In this document: piece after piece, positions 22,192 through 33,100 of the stretch
How positions within the stretch are numbered: the stretch's first letter is position 1
How the letters are laid out: each line of letters opens with the position of its first letter
DNA from: Mauremys mutica
Lineage: Eukaryota; Chordata; Testudines; Geoemydidae
NCBI RefSeq assembly: GCF_020497125.1
Contig: NC_059075.1
Coordinates: 63,197,321 to 63,261,320, forward strand
Length of the DNA: 64,000 nucleotides
Direction of reading: 5' to 3'
Notes under the pieces: model-generated
What the model was told of the DNA's origin: nothing
Database searches by the model: none
The model's input: the letters and a program-made list of their open reading frames with translations, nothing else
Translations under genes and position numbers: made by a program

Positions 22192-23116
22192 CGGTGTCTA
22201 GTTCCATGCGTATAGGTTTGCCCTCCAATAAGGGGGTTACCCAGTATTCATGTGAGCCCGCTGCCAAAGACAAAACATGCAGTGGCACTTCCTCTTGTGA
22301 GGAGGTGTCACCTTGATCATCCTGGGTCTGCTCTAGGGTATGCAAGGTTCCTCTTTTTGTCGGCCAGACCACAGGCCTCTTTTTCTTTTGTTTACAGGCA
22401 TACTCAATGTGTCCCTTTTTGCCACAGTGTCGACACACCAGGTCCTTACACCAGCATTCTGATGCCTGGTGACCCAGCTTACCACAGCGGTAACATTCTT
22501 GACTCTGCACCGTTTTGTGGGTCAGTTCTTGTGACACTTTTTGCACCCTAGGGGATGCACCGATGTATTGTGCCTCCCTTGTAGCCAGTTCCATGGAGAC
22601 AGCAATATCAACAGCCTTCTGTAATGTAAGCTGAGCCTCTGTCAGTAGGCGCTTCCGTATAGCTTCACTGCAGAGGCCACACACTAACCTGTCACGCAGG
22701 GCATCATTTAACATCTCTTTAAATTCACAGTGTTCTGCTAGCTTTTTTAAAATGGCTACAAATTGTACAACTGTTTCATCTTCCTTTTGGTCTCTTTTGT
22801 GGAACCTATATCTTTCAACAATTACCAGTGGTTTTGGGGAGAAATGAGACCCCAGGATTTCCACAATGTCACTGTAAGATTTAGTCTCAGGCTTAACAGG
22901 GTGTAGTAAGCTGCGTAGCAGAGAGTAGGTTTTAGCCCCTACAACAGTTAAGAATATTGGCACCTTCTTCGCTTCTGTAATGTCATTTGCAATACCAAAA
23001 AGCTCAAAACGCTCAGTATACACATGCCACTGCTCTGTATTCTCATCAAAAGGCTCCAGGGGCCTGGTCAGAGTAGCCATGATTTTTAGTTTCACTTTCA
23101 CAGTCAGTGCAAACAA
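22157..23116 (-). CDS. gag: Gypsy gag plus start of protease
   Basis: A 319-residue frame. The N-terminal two thirds is a capsid-type Gag. Two CCHC zinc knuckles (C-X2-C-X4-H-X4-C) lie at about residues 208-240, starting CYRCGKLGH and CRHCGKKGH, which bind element RNA. Near the end is LDTGAAVSLV, the aspartic protease active site (DTG), so protease begins in this frame and stops at residue 319. A second in-frame methionine (MATLTRPLEPF) 12 codons in may be the real start. It overlaps pol by 35 bases. Confidence 0.9.
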   Translation of the reverse strand: MFALTVKVKLKIMATLTRPLEPFDENTEQWHVYTERFELFGIANDITEAKKVPIFLTVVGAKTYSLLRSLLHPVKPETKSYSDIVEILGSHFSPKPLVIVERYRFHKRDQKEDETVVQFVAILKKLAEHCEFKEMLNDALRDRLVCGLCSEAIRKRLLTEAQLTLQKAVDIAVSMELATREAQYIGASPRVQKVSQELTHKTVQSQECYRCGKLGHQASECWCKDLVCRHCGKKGHIEYACKQKKKRPVVWPTKRGTLHTLEQTQDDQGDTSSQEEVPLHVLSLAAGSHEYWVTPLLEGKPIRMELDTGAAVSLVPETV

Positions 23117-23185
23117 GCAGCTTTTTTTCTTTGTTTGGTCTTTACCTTGACTTCTACTTCCTTCTGTTACTGGAGCAGCACCAGG

Positions 23186-23203
23186 ATCCCATCCTCGTCG
23201 CCA
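23186..23203 (-). other. Primer binding site matching tRNA-Ser(GCT)
   Basis: The plus strand reads ATCCCATCCTCGTCGCCA, the form of the 3' end of vertebrate tRNA-Ser(GCT) including CCA, as I recall it. It lies one base inside the 5' LTR, the expected place for a primer binding site of 18 nt. Confidence 0.8.
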
Positions 23204-23204
23204 G

Positions 23205-23395
23205 TGTTATGTCCTAGGGGCAGCCGGTGTAGGAAGCAATCACTTGAGGCCAGAGAGCAGACAGCTAATCAAAACCTCCATTTTATTTACAGAAACAGAG
23301 AGCTCACTCAGCCAGTTGAAACCGGCTGAGCTATCCCTTAATAGTCTAACTCAGTTGCCATAGTAACAAAACCCATGACAACCAAATACACAACA
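23205..23395 (-). repeat. 5' LTR of the gypsy element (191 bp)
   Basis: Reads TG...CA on the minus strand. Contains AATAAA on the minus strand as a polyadenylation signal. Compared with the other LTR it carries CTAATC for CTAACC and AGCCAGTTG for AGCCGGTTG on the plus strand. Confidence 0.95.
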
Positions 23396-23545
23396 GAGCT
23401 GGCCAGTTGTCAGAACTGATCTGGGGGCAGAATAGCGCTGCTGCTGCTGGGGGTGCTCTCTCCCCACCCCCTATAGGAGCTGACCCTTCCATATGCTACC
23501 CTACCCCCCCAAAAGGGGGCATGGCCTAGAATTTGGAAACTGCTG

Positions 23546-24127
23546 TTCTGACTGATCTATTGTTCCTCCCCATTCACTTAAATGTTACTCTGTCAAATTT
23601 CTGATAAAATAAGGGCATTCGTGTTAGGTCAGAAAAACCTTTTTTTTTTTTAAAAAGAGTAAGATAATATACTTGTGAACAAAGACTATTCAGATATTCT
23701 TTACTGACCTATTTAATAGATGTACTGTGCTTAAATATCTCCATTTTACAAACAGGTTAAAAAAATAGAGCTTAAAAAGTTGCCCAACAACACAGAGGAA
23801 ATCAGTGGCAAAGCTTTTACAAAACCCATAGCAGTACTGATTGCTACACCTTGTTCTAGCCCCTGGACCACTTTGCTCTCAGACAGCATTGGAAGAAAAT
23901 GAATCTTGCATCTTCTCTCGCACCCACTGTTGCCTTTTAAGTCTTCAAATTAAACCATCTGTGCCTTGTGCTTTAAATCTAACCTGTATTTTTAAAGAGT
24001 GAATATACTGTTGGTTTTTAATCACTACTGCTTTTGTGCAGTCAGAAAATGTAATTAAAGTTAATTAACAATTTTACAGGATTTTTGCTTCCTCTTTTGT
24101 GAAGTCATAGTTTATATTGCACCACTT
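23546..24127. other. Intergenic, MIR-like fragment only
   Basis: About 23730-23880 reads like a MIR core (TCTCCATTTTACAAACAGG then TTGCCCAACAACACAG). Nothing else is recognised. Confidence 0.45.
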
Positions 24128-25253
24128 TACTCCTGGGGGAATTCTGCACGGCTGCGTATGTGCACAATTTATGTCCCCCGCAGATTTCTTTGCTTCACCA
24201 CAGAAAAATGACTTTCTGACCAGAAATCAAAGGGAAGCCACAAGAGCAGTCATGTGACCCTCCCCAGCAGTATGTTTTGGGGGCCCAGGGCAGCCAGCAG
24301 AGAAGTAAATCACTATGGGGCAGGAAGCAGGACTGGGAAAGACCTGGCTGGTGGCTCCTACCCTGCACTGGGCTCAGCTGCTAGTCCCGGCTCAGCGAGA
24401 CTTCCTACTCCCCTCCAGGTCAGACCCATTCCCATTCCTAGATTTTGCCCCAGCTGCAGGAAGCTCTGCAAACTCCCCTTTCCTCCTCCACATCCCCTTC
24501 CTGTACCCATAGCTCCTCAGCTGCAGAAGGAGGGATCCCCTGAACAGGGAGCTGCTCTCCCATCTACCCAACCCCTGTATATGCAGACTCCCTCATACCC
24601 AGACCCTCCCATCAAGCCTCACCCCACCACACTCAGAACCCCCCTCTTCCTCTGCACCTAGACCACCCTGATTAGCCACTGTACCCGGCTCCTCCCCGCC
24701 CCCCAACCAGCTGCATCTGGATTCCCCACTGAACCCCCCACATCCATACCCCCTTGCCAAGCTCTATCCCCACGACACCCAGACTCCCCCCCACACACAC
24801 ACACACTGAGCCCCAACCACCTTCACCTGGATGCCCCATGCAGAGTCTCATTACCGTTTCATCCAGAACCCCCCCCAGCCCCTGTGCATCCAGATCCCCC
24901 CTCCACCCATAACCCCCAATGAGCCACCCAGACTGCTCCACACAGAACCCTCTTAACCCACACTTGGATCCACGACACACTCAGATCCTGCCGTGCTGAG
25001 CCTGCCTGTCCCCAGCTGGTGAACCTGGCAGAGAGGGGCAGGCCTGGCACTTGTGCTGTGTCATGGTTAGGGGCAGCCTCACCACTGAGTCTGTGTCCCA
25101 GGGGGGAGCTGCACAGGGATCTCCCACCTGTAGTCCCCAATGCCATACTGAAGCCTCCACCTTTAACAAATAAAATTCACAGAATTTTAAAATACTGTGT
25201 GCAGAATTTTATTTATTTTTTTTTTTTAATAGTGCAGAATTCCCTCAGGAGTA
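24128..25253. mobile_element. 1.1-kb DNA transposon with TACTCCTG ends
   Basis: Termini TACTCCTGGGGGAATTCTGCAC and GTGCAGAATTCCCTCAGGAGTA are inverted repeats of about 22 bp with one difference. Flanking ACCACTT (24121-24127) is repeated at 25254-25260, so the target duplication is 7 or 8 bp, fitting hAT. The interior is C-rich, with no transposase frame. Confidence 0.85.
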
Positions 25254-25319
25254 ACCACTTGCACTGTGAAGTGCCCTACTTCTCATAAGACTACTCTCAA
25301 AGATAAGATGGTACAGCAT

Positions 25320-25600
25320 GGCAGTCAGGCAGTCTTCGGCGGCATGCCTGCGGGCAGTCCGCTGTCGACACAGATTCGGCGGCATTTCCTGTGGGTGATC
25401 TGACAGGCCGTGCCTTCAGCACCCTCCGCCAAATTGCCGCAGAAGCCGCGGGACTGGCAGACCTCCCGCAGAAACGCTGCCAAAGGCTGCTTGACTCCCG
25501 CCCTCACGGCGACCGGCACGCCATCCCCTGCAGCTTGCCGCCCCAGGCACGCGCTTGCTGCGCTGATGCCTGGAGCCGCTCCTGGAATACATACTGAAAC
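25320..25600. repeat. GC-rich repeat fragment
   Basis: CGGCGGCATG words and GCCCCAGGCACGCGCTTGC near the end resemble a GC-rich turtle repeat. No inverted ends or target duplication are visible. The short frames here have no support as genes. Confidence 0.4.
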
Positions 25601-26269
25601 ACAGCGTGCATTTTGTTGATTAGGTGTAGTATCCATCCACAGGATGGAGAGACAGGTTCAATATTGAATCAATCTACTGCTTGAGAAGAGTCGAGTAACA
25701 GCATGGATCAAGAGCCCATCATAGCTGTTAGCTAATAGTATGCGATCTCTGCTATATTTATTCTACTCTTAAACCTCTTGCACACCTAGCCCGTTTTACC
25801 AATTTTGAAAGTTGTTTGAAATACGTCTTATATTTGAATTTTGAATCTAAGCTATGTCCTAGACAACCATCTCAAGAGCTTTTAAACCAGCACGTGACAT
25901 CACCATTATTGCTGAGCTTCATTTATAACAGGGAATCAGACAACTATTAGAAAGGATTCAGAGAAGAGGTAAAGAAGATAGCAGGCACCTGAGGGTTAAA
26001 AGGGAAATAGTAAACTAGAACTTGACTATTGTTTAAAGAAGCCAAGTTCCTTGCAACTCTTTTGAAGAACAAAGATTATCATCTGTCCATTTCCCATCAC
26101 AAAGCAGAGCTGCTCAGCAAAAGGAATCAAACTGAGTTAGGTCCTTCCAATGCCTTGGCCTAGGTTTTGTTAAAAACACACATAACCATCTCCATGTTGC
26201 AGTTCCAGGGCAGGTGATGATTCTTTGTTCCATTCACCTTTAATATCAAACAAGAGTTAAAGAAAATAT

Positions 26270-28575
26270 GAAGACTAGCACAGAAGCGCCAGTTAGCAGC
26301 ACCATAGGAGCCAGCAAACAGAGCCAAAAAACAGGAATTTGAGTGTAGAGCTGTTAGAGATGAGAGGGAGGCAAGCCCCTGTTTCTTAAGGGCAGGGATT
26401 AAATTCTTGAGAGTCTGTTTGCTTGCTATTTTGCTTTCTGTTTTTCAGTTTGCAGAGGCTGGTAGGGGCAGAGTGCTGTGAGAGAAACAGAGCCTTTGAT
26501 CATAACAGAGCCCTGATTAGCGGGCCCAGCCAAGCAGCCAGCCAGCAGCAGGAGATAGCAAACAGAGCAGAAAATGGAGTCTGGGAGAGGGAGTGTGGTG
26601 TTTTGAGCTTGCAGGGCTTTTTCCCCCTTGACAGGAGTTTAGGCGGGAACGCTATGACAGACACAAAGGCAGCAGTGGTAGTGATCCAAGGAATGGAAGA
26701 AACAGTGAAGATGACTGGATGTGGACGCTGCGGGATTTACATTATCCTGGAGTGGGTACCCAAAGAGCCCGAAAACTTCATTTGTATGAAGTGCCGCCTG
26801 ATAGAGCTGATGGAAGAGAAGATCCAAGGTTTGGAGATGCAGGTGTAAACTATGGTTGAGTTTCAAAGGGTATTCAAGCAGATGAATGGAAGGCGAGAGA
26901 AGGCAGAAGGGAAAACTCAAGACTCACAGATGGAAGCTGGACTAAAGAACTGTGAGAGTAGACTGCTGGATGAGGAAAGCGGCCAATGAAAGCATGTGAC
27001 TATGGTGTTACAAAACATGCGAACATGGTTTTACATGGTTTGCTCTCTAAGATAATCCATTTTATAGACAAAGGAAATGCAGTAGATTGAATCTACCTGG
27101 ATTTCAGTAAGGCATTTGATACAGTTCCACATGGGAAATTATAAATTAAATTAGAGAAGACTGATTAATATGAGAACTAAAAGGTGGATAATTAACTGAT
27201 TAAAGGGGAGACTACAATGGGTCATACTAAACGGGGAACTGTCAGGCTGGAGGGAGGTTACTTGTGGAGTTCTTGAGGGATCCATCTTGGGACCAATTTT
27301 ATTTAACATTTTCATTCATGACCCTGGCATAAAAAGTGGGAGTGATCTAATAAAATTTGCAGATGACAAAGTTGGAAGGAGGACTGGAATATCATAGAAG
27401 AAGATCTGAACAACCTTGAAAACTGAAGAAATAGAAATAGGATGAAATTTAATAGTGCAAAGTGCAAGGTCATGCGCTTAGGGACTAACGACAAGAATTT
27501 CTGCTGTAAGCGGAGGACTTATCAGTTGGAGGTGAAAAAGACCTGGTTGTAAGAACTGATCGCAGGATGACTATGAGCTACCAATGTGAAGTGGCCGTGA
27601 AAAACGCTAATGCAAACCTAGGATGCATCAGGTGAGGTATTTCCAATAGGGACAGGGAAGTGTTACTGCCATTATACAAGGCACTGGTGAGACTTCATCA
27701 GGAATACTGTGTGCAATTCTTGTCTCCCATGTTTAAGATTAATTCAGACCAGAACGGGTACAGAGAAGAGCTACCAGGATGATCAGAGGAAGGGAAAACC
27801 TACCTTATGAGAAGAGACTCAAAGAGCTTGGCTTGTTTAGCCTAGCCAAAGACTGAAGGGAGATATGATTGCTCTCTATAAATACATCAGAGGGATAAAT
27901 ACCAGGGAGGGAGAGAAGTTATTTAAGTTAAGCACCAATGTTGACAAAAGAGCAAATGGATATAAACTGGCCAACAAGTTTAGGCTTGAAATTAGATGAT
28001 GGTTTCTAACCTTCAGAGGAGTGAAGTTCTGGAACAGCCTTCCAAGGGGAGCAGTGTGGGCAAAAAAACCTAATTGGCTTCAAAGACTGAGCTTGGTTAA
28101 GTTTATGGAGGGGATGGTATGATGGGACTGCCAACAATGGCATGTGGCCCATCTGCAACTACTACTAGCAAATATCTAGGGATGGGAACACTAGATGGGG
28201 AGGGCTCTGAGTTACTACAGAGAATTCTTTCCCAGGTGTCTGGCAGGTGGATCTTGCTGACATGCTCAGTGTCCAACTGATTGCCGTATTTGGGGTCAGG
28301 AAGGAATTTTCCTCTTGTTCAGATTGGCAAAGACCCTGTAGGTTTTTTGCCTTCCTCTGCAGCATTAGACACGGTTTACTTGCTGATTTAAACTAGAGTA
28401 AATGGATGATGCCCTGTAACTTGAAGTCTTTAAATCATTATTTGAGGACTTCAGTAACTCAGACACAGGTTATGGTCTATTACAGGAGTGGATGGGTGAG
28501 ATTCTGTGGCCTGCAACGTGCAGGAGGTCAGACTAAGGCCAGAAGGGACCATTGTGCTCATCTAAAGTCTATGAG
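26270..28575 (+). mobile_element. CR1 LINE with large internal deletion
   Basis: Contains a CR1-like 5' region, the start of ORF1 (26654-26848), and then jumps near 27000-27040 to the 3' part of ORF2. ORF2 remains show YLDFSKAFDTV near 27097 and FADD near 27357, broken by stops. The 3' end reads GGCCAGAAGGGACCATTGTG, a typical CR1 tail, ending near 28575. A full CR1 is over 4 kb, so most of ORF1 and the endonuclease and early RT are missing. Confidence 0.85.
26654..26848 (+). pseudogene. CR1 ORF1 N-terminal remnant
   Basis: 64 codons from MTDTKAAVVVIQG, with paired cysteines GCGRCG and CMKC spaced as in the zinc-finger-like segment of CR1 ORF1, then a short helix. It ends in a stop soon after. 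An upstream in-frame extension to 26423 is open but in the 5' UTR-like region. Confidence 0.65.
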
Positions 28576-29331
28576 TTTGAGATTTTAGTGCAGTTCTCCT
28601 CCACAAAAGCAGCTCTCTCAAGGGCACTTTGAGCGTTACATATTATCTCATCAATTTCTGAATCAAATGTGCTCAATTTAAAAGTAAAAGCCTGCAAACT
28701 CCACATGGGATGTAAGTCAAGCTGTTGTTGCCTCCTGTCATTATCAGTAGTAAAGACTCTGCAGGCCAAGTATAGCCTCACTCACACTTGTGCAACTTAC
28801 AAGTGCAAACCCGTGGCCTACAATGGGCATGCACATGTAAATTATTGCCAAGTGAAACTTCCAGGCTAGAAAGTATGAAAGATGATTAAAAAAACCAAAA
28901 GCAAAGACTTTTTTTCCCCGCTTTTAAAAAGTGAGAACAACATTCTGTACAGAACAGAAATCTGCAACTCAGATATCAATCAAATGAACAAAGAGCACCT
29001 GTTGGCCACAGGAATGGACTGGATAGGAAAACCGATCACTAAACCACTTATGTTACAAGTGACTTTTTAAACTCCCCCCGCCCTCTCCCCTTAATAGACC
29101 CCAGGAGCGGAAATATCCTAGAACATATTAGCATCAAAACCAGCAAAGCTTTTGCCTGCAGGGGAAAGCAGAACTTGCTCCTTCTGGGAGATGGTGCCAT
29201 CTTCTCATGGATCAGTATGGACGTCTAGGCAGACAGGTCACTTGCACAGAGTAGAGTTCTACTGAAATATCTAGTTAATATTTGCTTAACTTCATAGTCA
29301 GACAAACATTAGCAAAGTGTTGCAGGAAGTT
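28576..29331. other. Intergenic between CR1 and TMEM87A 3' end
   Basis: No gene or clear repeat seen. It includes the GT-rich stretch expected downstream of the TMEM87A polyadenylation signal (minus strand, about 29296-29312). Confidence 0.5.
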
Positions 29332-29337
29332 TTTATT
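29332..29337 (-). terminator. Candidate polyadenylation signal of TMEM87A
   Basis: Minus-strand AATAAA, the first canonical signal after the TMEM87A stop codon (30078), giving a 3' UTR of about 740 nt. A T/G-rich tract follows on the minus strand. Confidence 0.5.
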
Positions 29338-30077
29338 AGGCCACGCAACACTTTGAAGGTATGGGTAGGTCATTTTTCAGGCATCCACCACATTGCCGGC
29401 AATGAGGTGTGCCACAACAAATGCTAAAGTTATGCAACTGTTGCTCCTAGGTCAATGACATTTAAAATAGAAAATCTTTCCTACACAGTGTTAATAAAAT
29501 TGCACTTGGTTTTGTTAAAAACATCAATATTGTAACTTTTTCAAATATTTCCTTTTTGGTATCTTAACTGATTTCCTGATTTCCTTCAAATACTGGGGCT
29601 TCTTACTCAAAAAATTCCTCTCCTTCTAAGCCAGCTGTGCAGTCTCCATCTATTAGCCATTATTTCCAATAAAATGGGAAGCTTGTTCTAAACTAACTCT
29701 TCACCAACTTCTACTACCCTCCACCAAAAACAGGTAGTTGACCTGTGGAAGTTAACTGTAACATTGAATTCATAGTCCCTCAGTCAGATGTTAGGACTTT
29801 TAGTTTGACAGATTAAATATCTGAAGAAAGTTACAGAAGGTGCTGGAACACACATTTAAATCACTTAAAAATCCAAACTTGCAGCAACACCGTAAATTCA
29901 AACATTTTCCAAAGGTTTATCAATGTCCTTGCGAACCTCTTCCACAGTGAACTGTGTAAGATGCCCTCACTCAAATACAGTGTCCAGTTCCAAAGGTGAA
30001 GATCGAGAGAGATCAGCAGGATGCACCTGATCCACTGGGCAGCCTACGGGAAACAGAACTTTCAATAAGCTGCTTCT

Positions 30078-30119
30078 TCACTCCATTTTGGACCTTTCAA
30101 AGTGTGTAATCATTCTTTC
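30078..30119 (-). CDS. TMEM87A: TMEM87A coding exon 20 and stop
   Basis: Residues 558-570 ([13 protein letters not shown]) then TGA at 30078-30080. Acceptor TTTCAG. Confidence 0.94.
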   Translation of the reverse strand, partial: ERMITHFERSKME

Positions 30120-33100
30120 CTGAAAGATTCAAAAAAAGGTCATTGAAGTTTGTAATTTTTGTCCCTGTGTTTACATCACTCAGAACTAAGAGCCCACTCT
30201 ACACGTTTATAGATACATACATGCATTTCAGAACAGTGGTTATACACAAAATAAGAGCTATATAAAGAGTGCTCAAATTTTGACAAGATATAAATTTGTT
30301 CAGTCAGAAATCTAACTGCACATACGGGGCAAAGTTACCTTTCTGATTATAACTACTACTCAATCTCTGTTTAGGTCAGATCATTACACCATTAACTCTG
30401 AATGTGTGAAGATACCTGTCATGTACACATAACAGAACTTCGTATGCTGGTTAGAGAGAAGCACACTCAAATACCGACATAATGCGTTTTTCCCTAACTA
30501 GCAGGAGGTTTGTGTTTTGTCACTCCCAAATATGTGAAAAGGGCACTCTTAATCAAACCTTAAAGATTGGAACTCATCTAATACTACAAAAAGCAGAAAG
30601 AAAAAAGTGCGCTAAAGACAAGGAAAAAACTATTCGCCAAATAATTTGTGAAGTCCTATAGTAATCCATCATCTCTCTCATTAAGTCCTCTTCAGCAAGA
30701 ACAATTTTTGCCTAGTGGTTCCAGATATAGTAGAGAGCACACATTTTGTCAAGAATGTAATCAACTCATTAACATTCATAGCATTATTGAGGTGACTGAT
30801 TTTATTTTAATTCAACACGAGGCATAGATTTCACATATTAACCCTTTATTTACCCAAAAGCAACATGCAAATGAAGGTATTAACCAAACTCAACTTCTAG
30901 AACAGTGGTGCACAAACTTTTCCAGATTGCCTACCCCCGCCCCCTTACCATTAATGCAGGGGTTCCCAAACTTAGTTTGCGGCTTGTTCAGGGTAAGCCC
31001 CTGGCGGGCCGCAACGCCATGTTTGCCTGAGCGTCCGCAGGTACGGCCGCTTGCAGCTCCCAGCAGCCACAGTTTGCTGTTCCCAGCCAATGGGAGCTGC
31101 GGGAAACGGCGGCCCTGGCCGCGGTTCGCCGTTCCCAGCCAATGGGAGCTGTGGGAAACGGCGCGGGCCAGGCCACCACTTTCCGCAGGTACGGCCGCTT
31201 GCAGCTCCCAGTGGCCGCGGTTCACCATTCCCGGCCAATGGGAGCTGCGGAAAGCGGTGGCCTGGCCCGCACTACTTCCCACAGCTCCCATTGGCTGGGA
31301 ACGGTGAACCACGGCCGGGGGCGCCGTTTCCCGCAGCTCCCATTGGCTGGGAACAGCAAACTGCGGCCACTGGGAGCTGCAAGCAGCCGTACCTGCGGAC
31401 ACTCAGGTAAACAAAGTGTCTCACGGCCCACCAGGGGCTTACCCTGAACAAGCCGCGAATCAAGTTTGGGAACCCCTGCATTAATGGAATCTGTCTATGC
31501 CTGCCCTCCATTACAGCACCGCCAAGGGTTCCCCAGCACCGGAGCTTGGGCTGAAGGCAGAGCTGGAGGTGGAACTGTGGATGGGGGAGGAGCTGGGGCT
31601 AGAGGCAGAGCTTGGCTGGGGGCAAAGAGGGAATCACAGCAGAGTGGAGCTGGAAGCCTGGCACTCCCCCCTACCCCTCCACGGGGGCTGGCCCAGGCCT
31701 GGAGGCAGACTAGGACTGAGGCTGAATGAGTCTGGGAGAGAAGTGAAGCTGGAGGTGGAGTGGGGCTGGAAGCATGGTGCTCCCTCCCGACCGGGGCTGG
31801 CCGAGGTCCCACCGCCCCTCAATTTGAGGATCACTGTTCTAGAAACAGCTGCTAATTTATGTAATGGCATCTGCAGAGCCAGAAACTGAGCTGTTTTGCT
31901 ACAACACATTACTGGAATTCACACACAAACGTGGAAGGAGACGAGGAAATGCAGCTTTACTTTGAGTAAACATGCCTGGCACTACTGCATGAAGGGAGTG
32001 CCTAGTATTTTAAATCATTTGCATTTAAAACAATTGTTTCATGATAAATTGCAATCTGCTGCACAGGTTCTACCATTCTTGGAAGTCTATTGGCTGAACA
32101 CTAGTTTATACTGTTCATATTTAGGGCAAATTATTGTATTTCATTCAATTATAACATCAGTACTTCTCCTCTCCCCTTTCCTGCTGCATTTATAGAAACA
32201 TAGAGCTCAGTTCTAACAGGCCAAGTCAACCTCTTTAATGAAAGACTCATGACACCCTTGGCATGTCATAAGACTTCAATTTGTGCTGAAGGCTTGTTTA
32301 CTGACCTCATCTGAATCCAGAAGGGCTGGGAGAGCACTGCAGTAAAAAACAAACAAAGATTGTTACACAGACCCAGGGCACCAAACGACTGAAAATATCA
32401 ATGTCAGTTTTAACATCTCCAGCTTTTTGAGCAGGAGTAGGTTATGATGGAGAAGAGGACCACCTTTTTGCTAAAATTAGAGAACTGGAGGGAGAGAGAG
32501 AAAGATATTAACAGAGTGAGATGGGGCCCAAGTAGTATCCTCAAATACCAAAATCAGTTTCTAAGTTCTGCTTTCACTGTTCAGCTCTCAAATTCCCATT
32601 ATCACTTGAAATCAGCCAGAAGATGTCAACTTTCAAAAACTCTCAAGTAAAATGCAAGTGTCTTTTATAGCCTCTTATTTACTTTATATGGTGGAGAGGA
32701 GTATCTTGCCTTTTACTAGCTTTCAGTACCCTCTGATTAGAGTGTTTTAAAAGAGAAAATCCTTACTCATTCTATAAAGACAAACCCGAGGCAAATTATG
32801 ACAAATTTTCACAAGATACACCTCTTTTCCTCAGTGTAGTATTCTGAAACTTAGTATCCTATCATGTATAAACTGAACTGTATTTTTGTAAACAGAGATG
32901 TGTATTTAAATCCAGAGTCTGAGCCTTCTACTGGAATGCCAGTATCAGAATTGTAAGCTATTATCCATCATGGTTTACATATGATTTAACAAAGATAATT
33001 TTAGGCATAGAACACCAAAGTTTTTAAATTGTAAAAATCACTTTATTAAGGCAGAAGTGATACCAGTTGTGTACAGTGGGCTTCCATACTGCCAGTGTCA

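Larger units (their letters stand above)
18786..23395 (-). mobile_element. Ty3/gypsy LTR retrotransposon, nearly full length
   Basis: A 4.6-kb element on the minus strand: 5' LTR 23205-23395, primer site 23186-23203, gag 22157-23116, pol 19108-22191, polypurine tract 18977-18992, 3' LTR 18786-18976. Flanked by 5-bp target duplications GAGCT (18781-18785 and 23396-23400). The two 191-bp LTRs differ at only two positions, so the insertion is recent. Pol order is protease, RT, RNase H, integrase, the Ty3/gypsy order, and there is no env frame. One frame break lies in protease. It sits in the VPS39-TMEM87A intergenic region, inside a hAT element. Confidence 0.95.
18658..23545. mobile_element. hAT-type element split by a gypsy insertion
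   Basis: Left end CAGTGGTACCCAAACTTTTC at 18658 and right end AATTTGGAAACTGCTG at 23545 form imperfect inverted ends. The interior CTTGGGCTGAAGG, GGAGGAGCTGGGACTAGAGG matches the hAT element at 30903-31836. The gypsy element occupies 18786-23395. A convincing 8-bp target duplication is not visible, so the outer edges are approximate. Confidence 0.6.

Noticed and set aside
18658..23545. Endogenous retrovirus with env
   Set aside because: There is no third frame after pol; only about 130 bases separate pol from the 3' LTR, so it is a gypsy retrotransposon.
30890..31511. Several 60-170-codon frames
   Set aside because: Both strands give similar peptides because the inner hAT is palindromic; no coding evidence.
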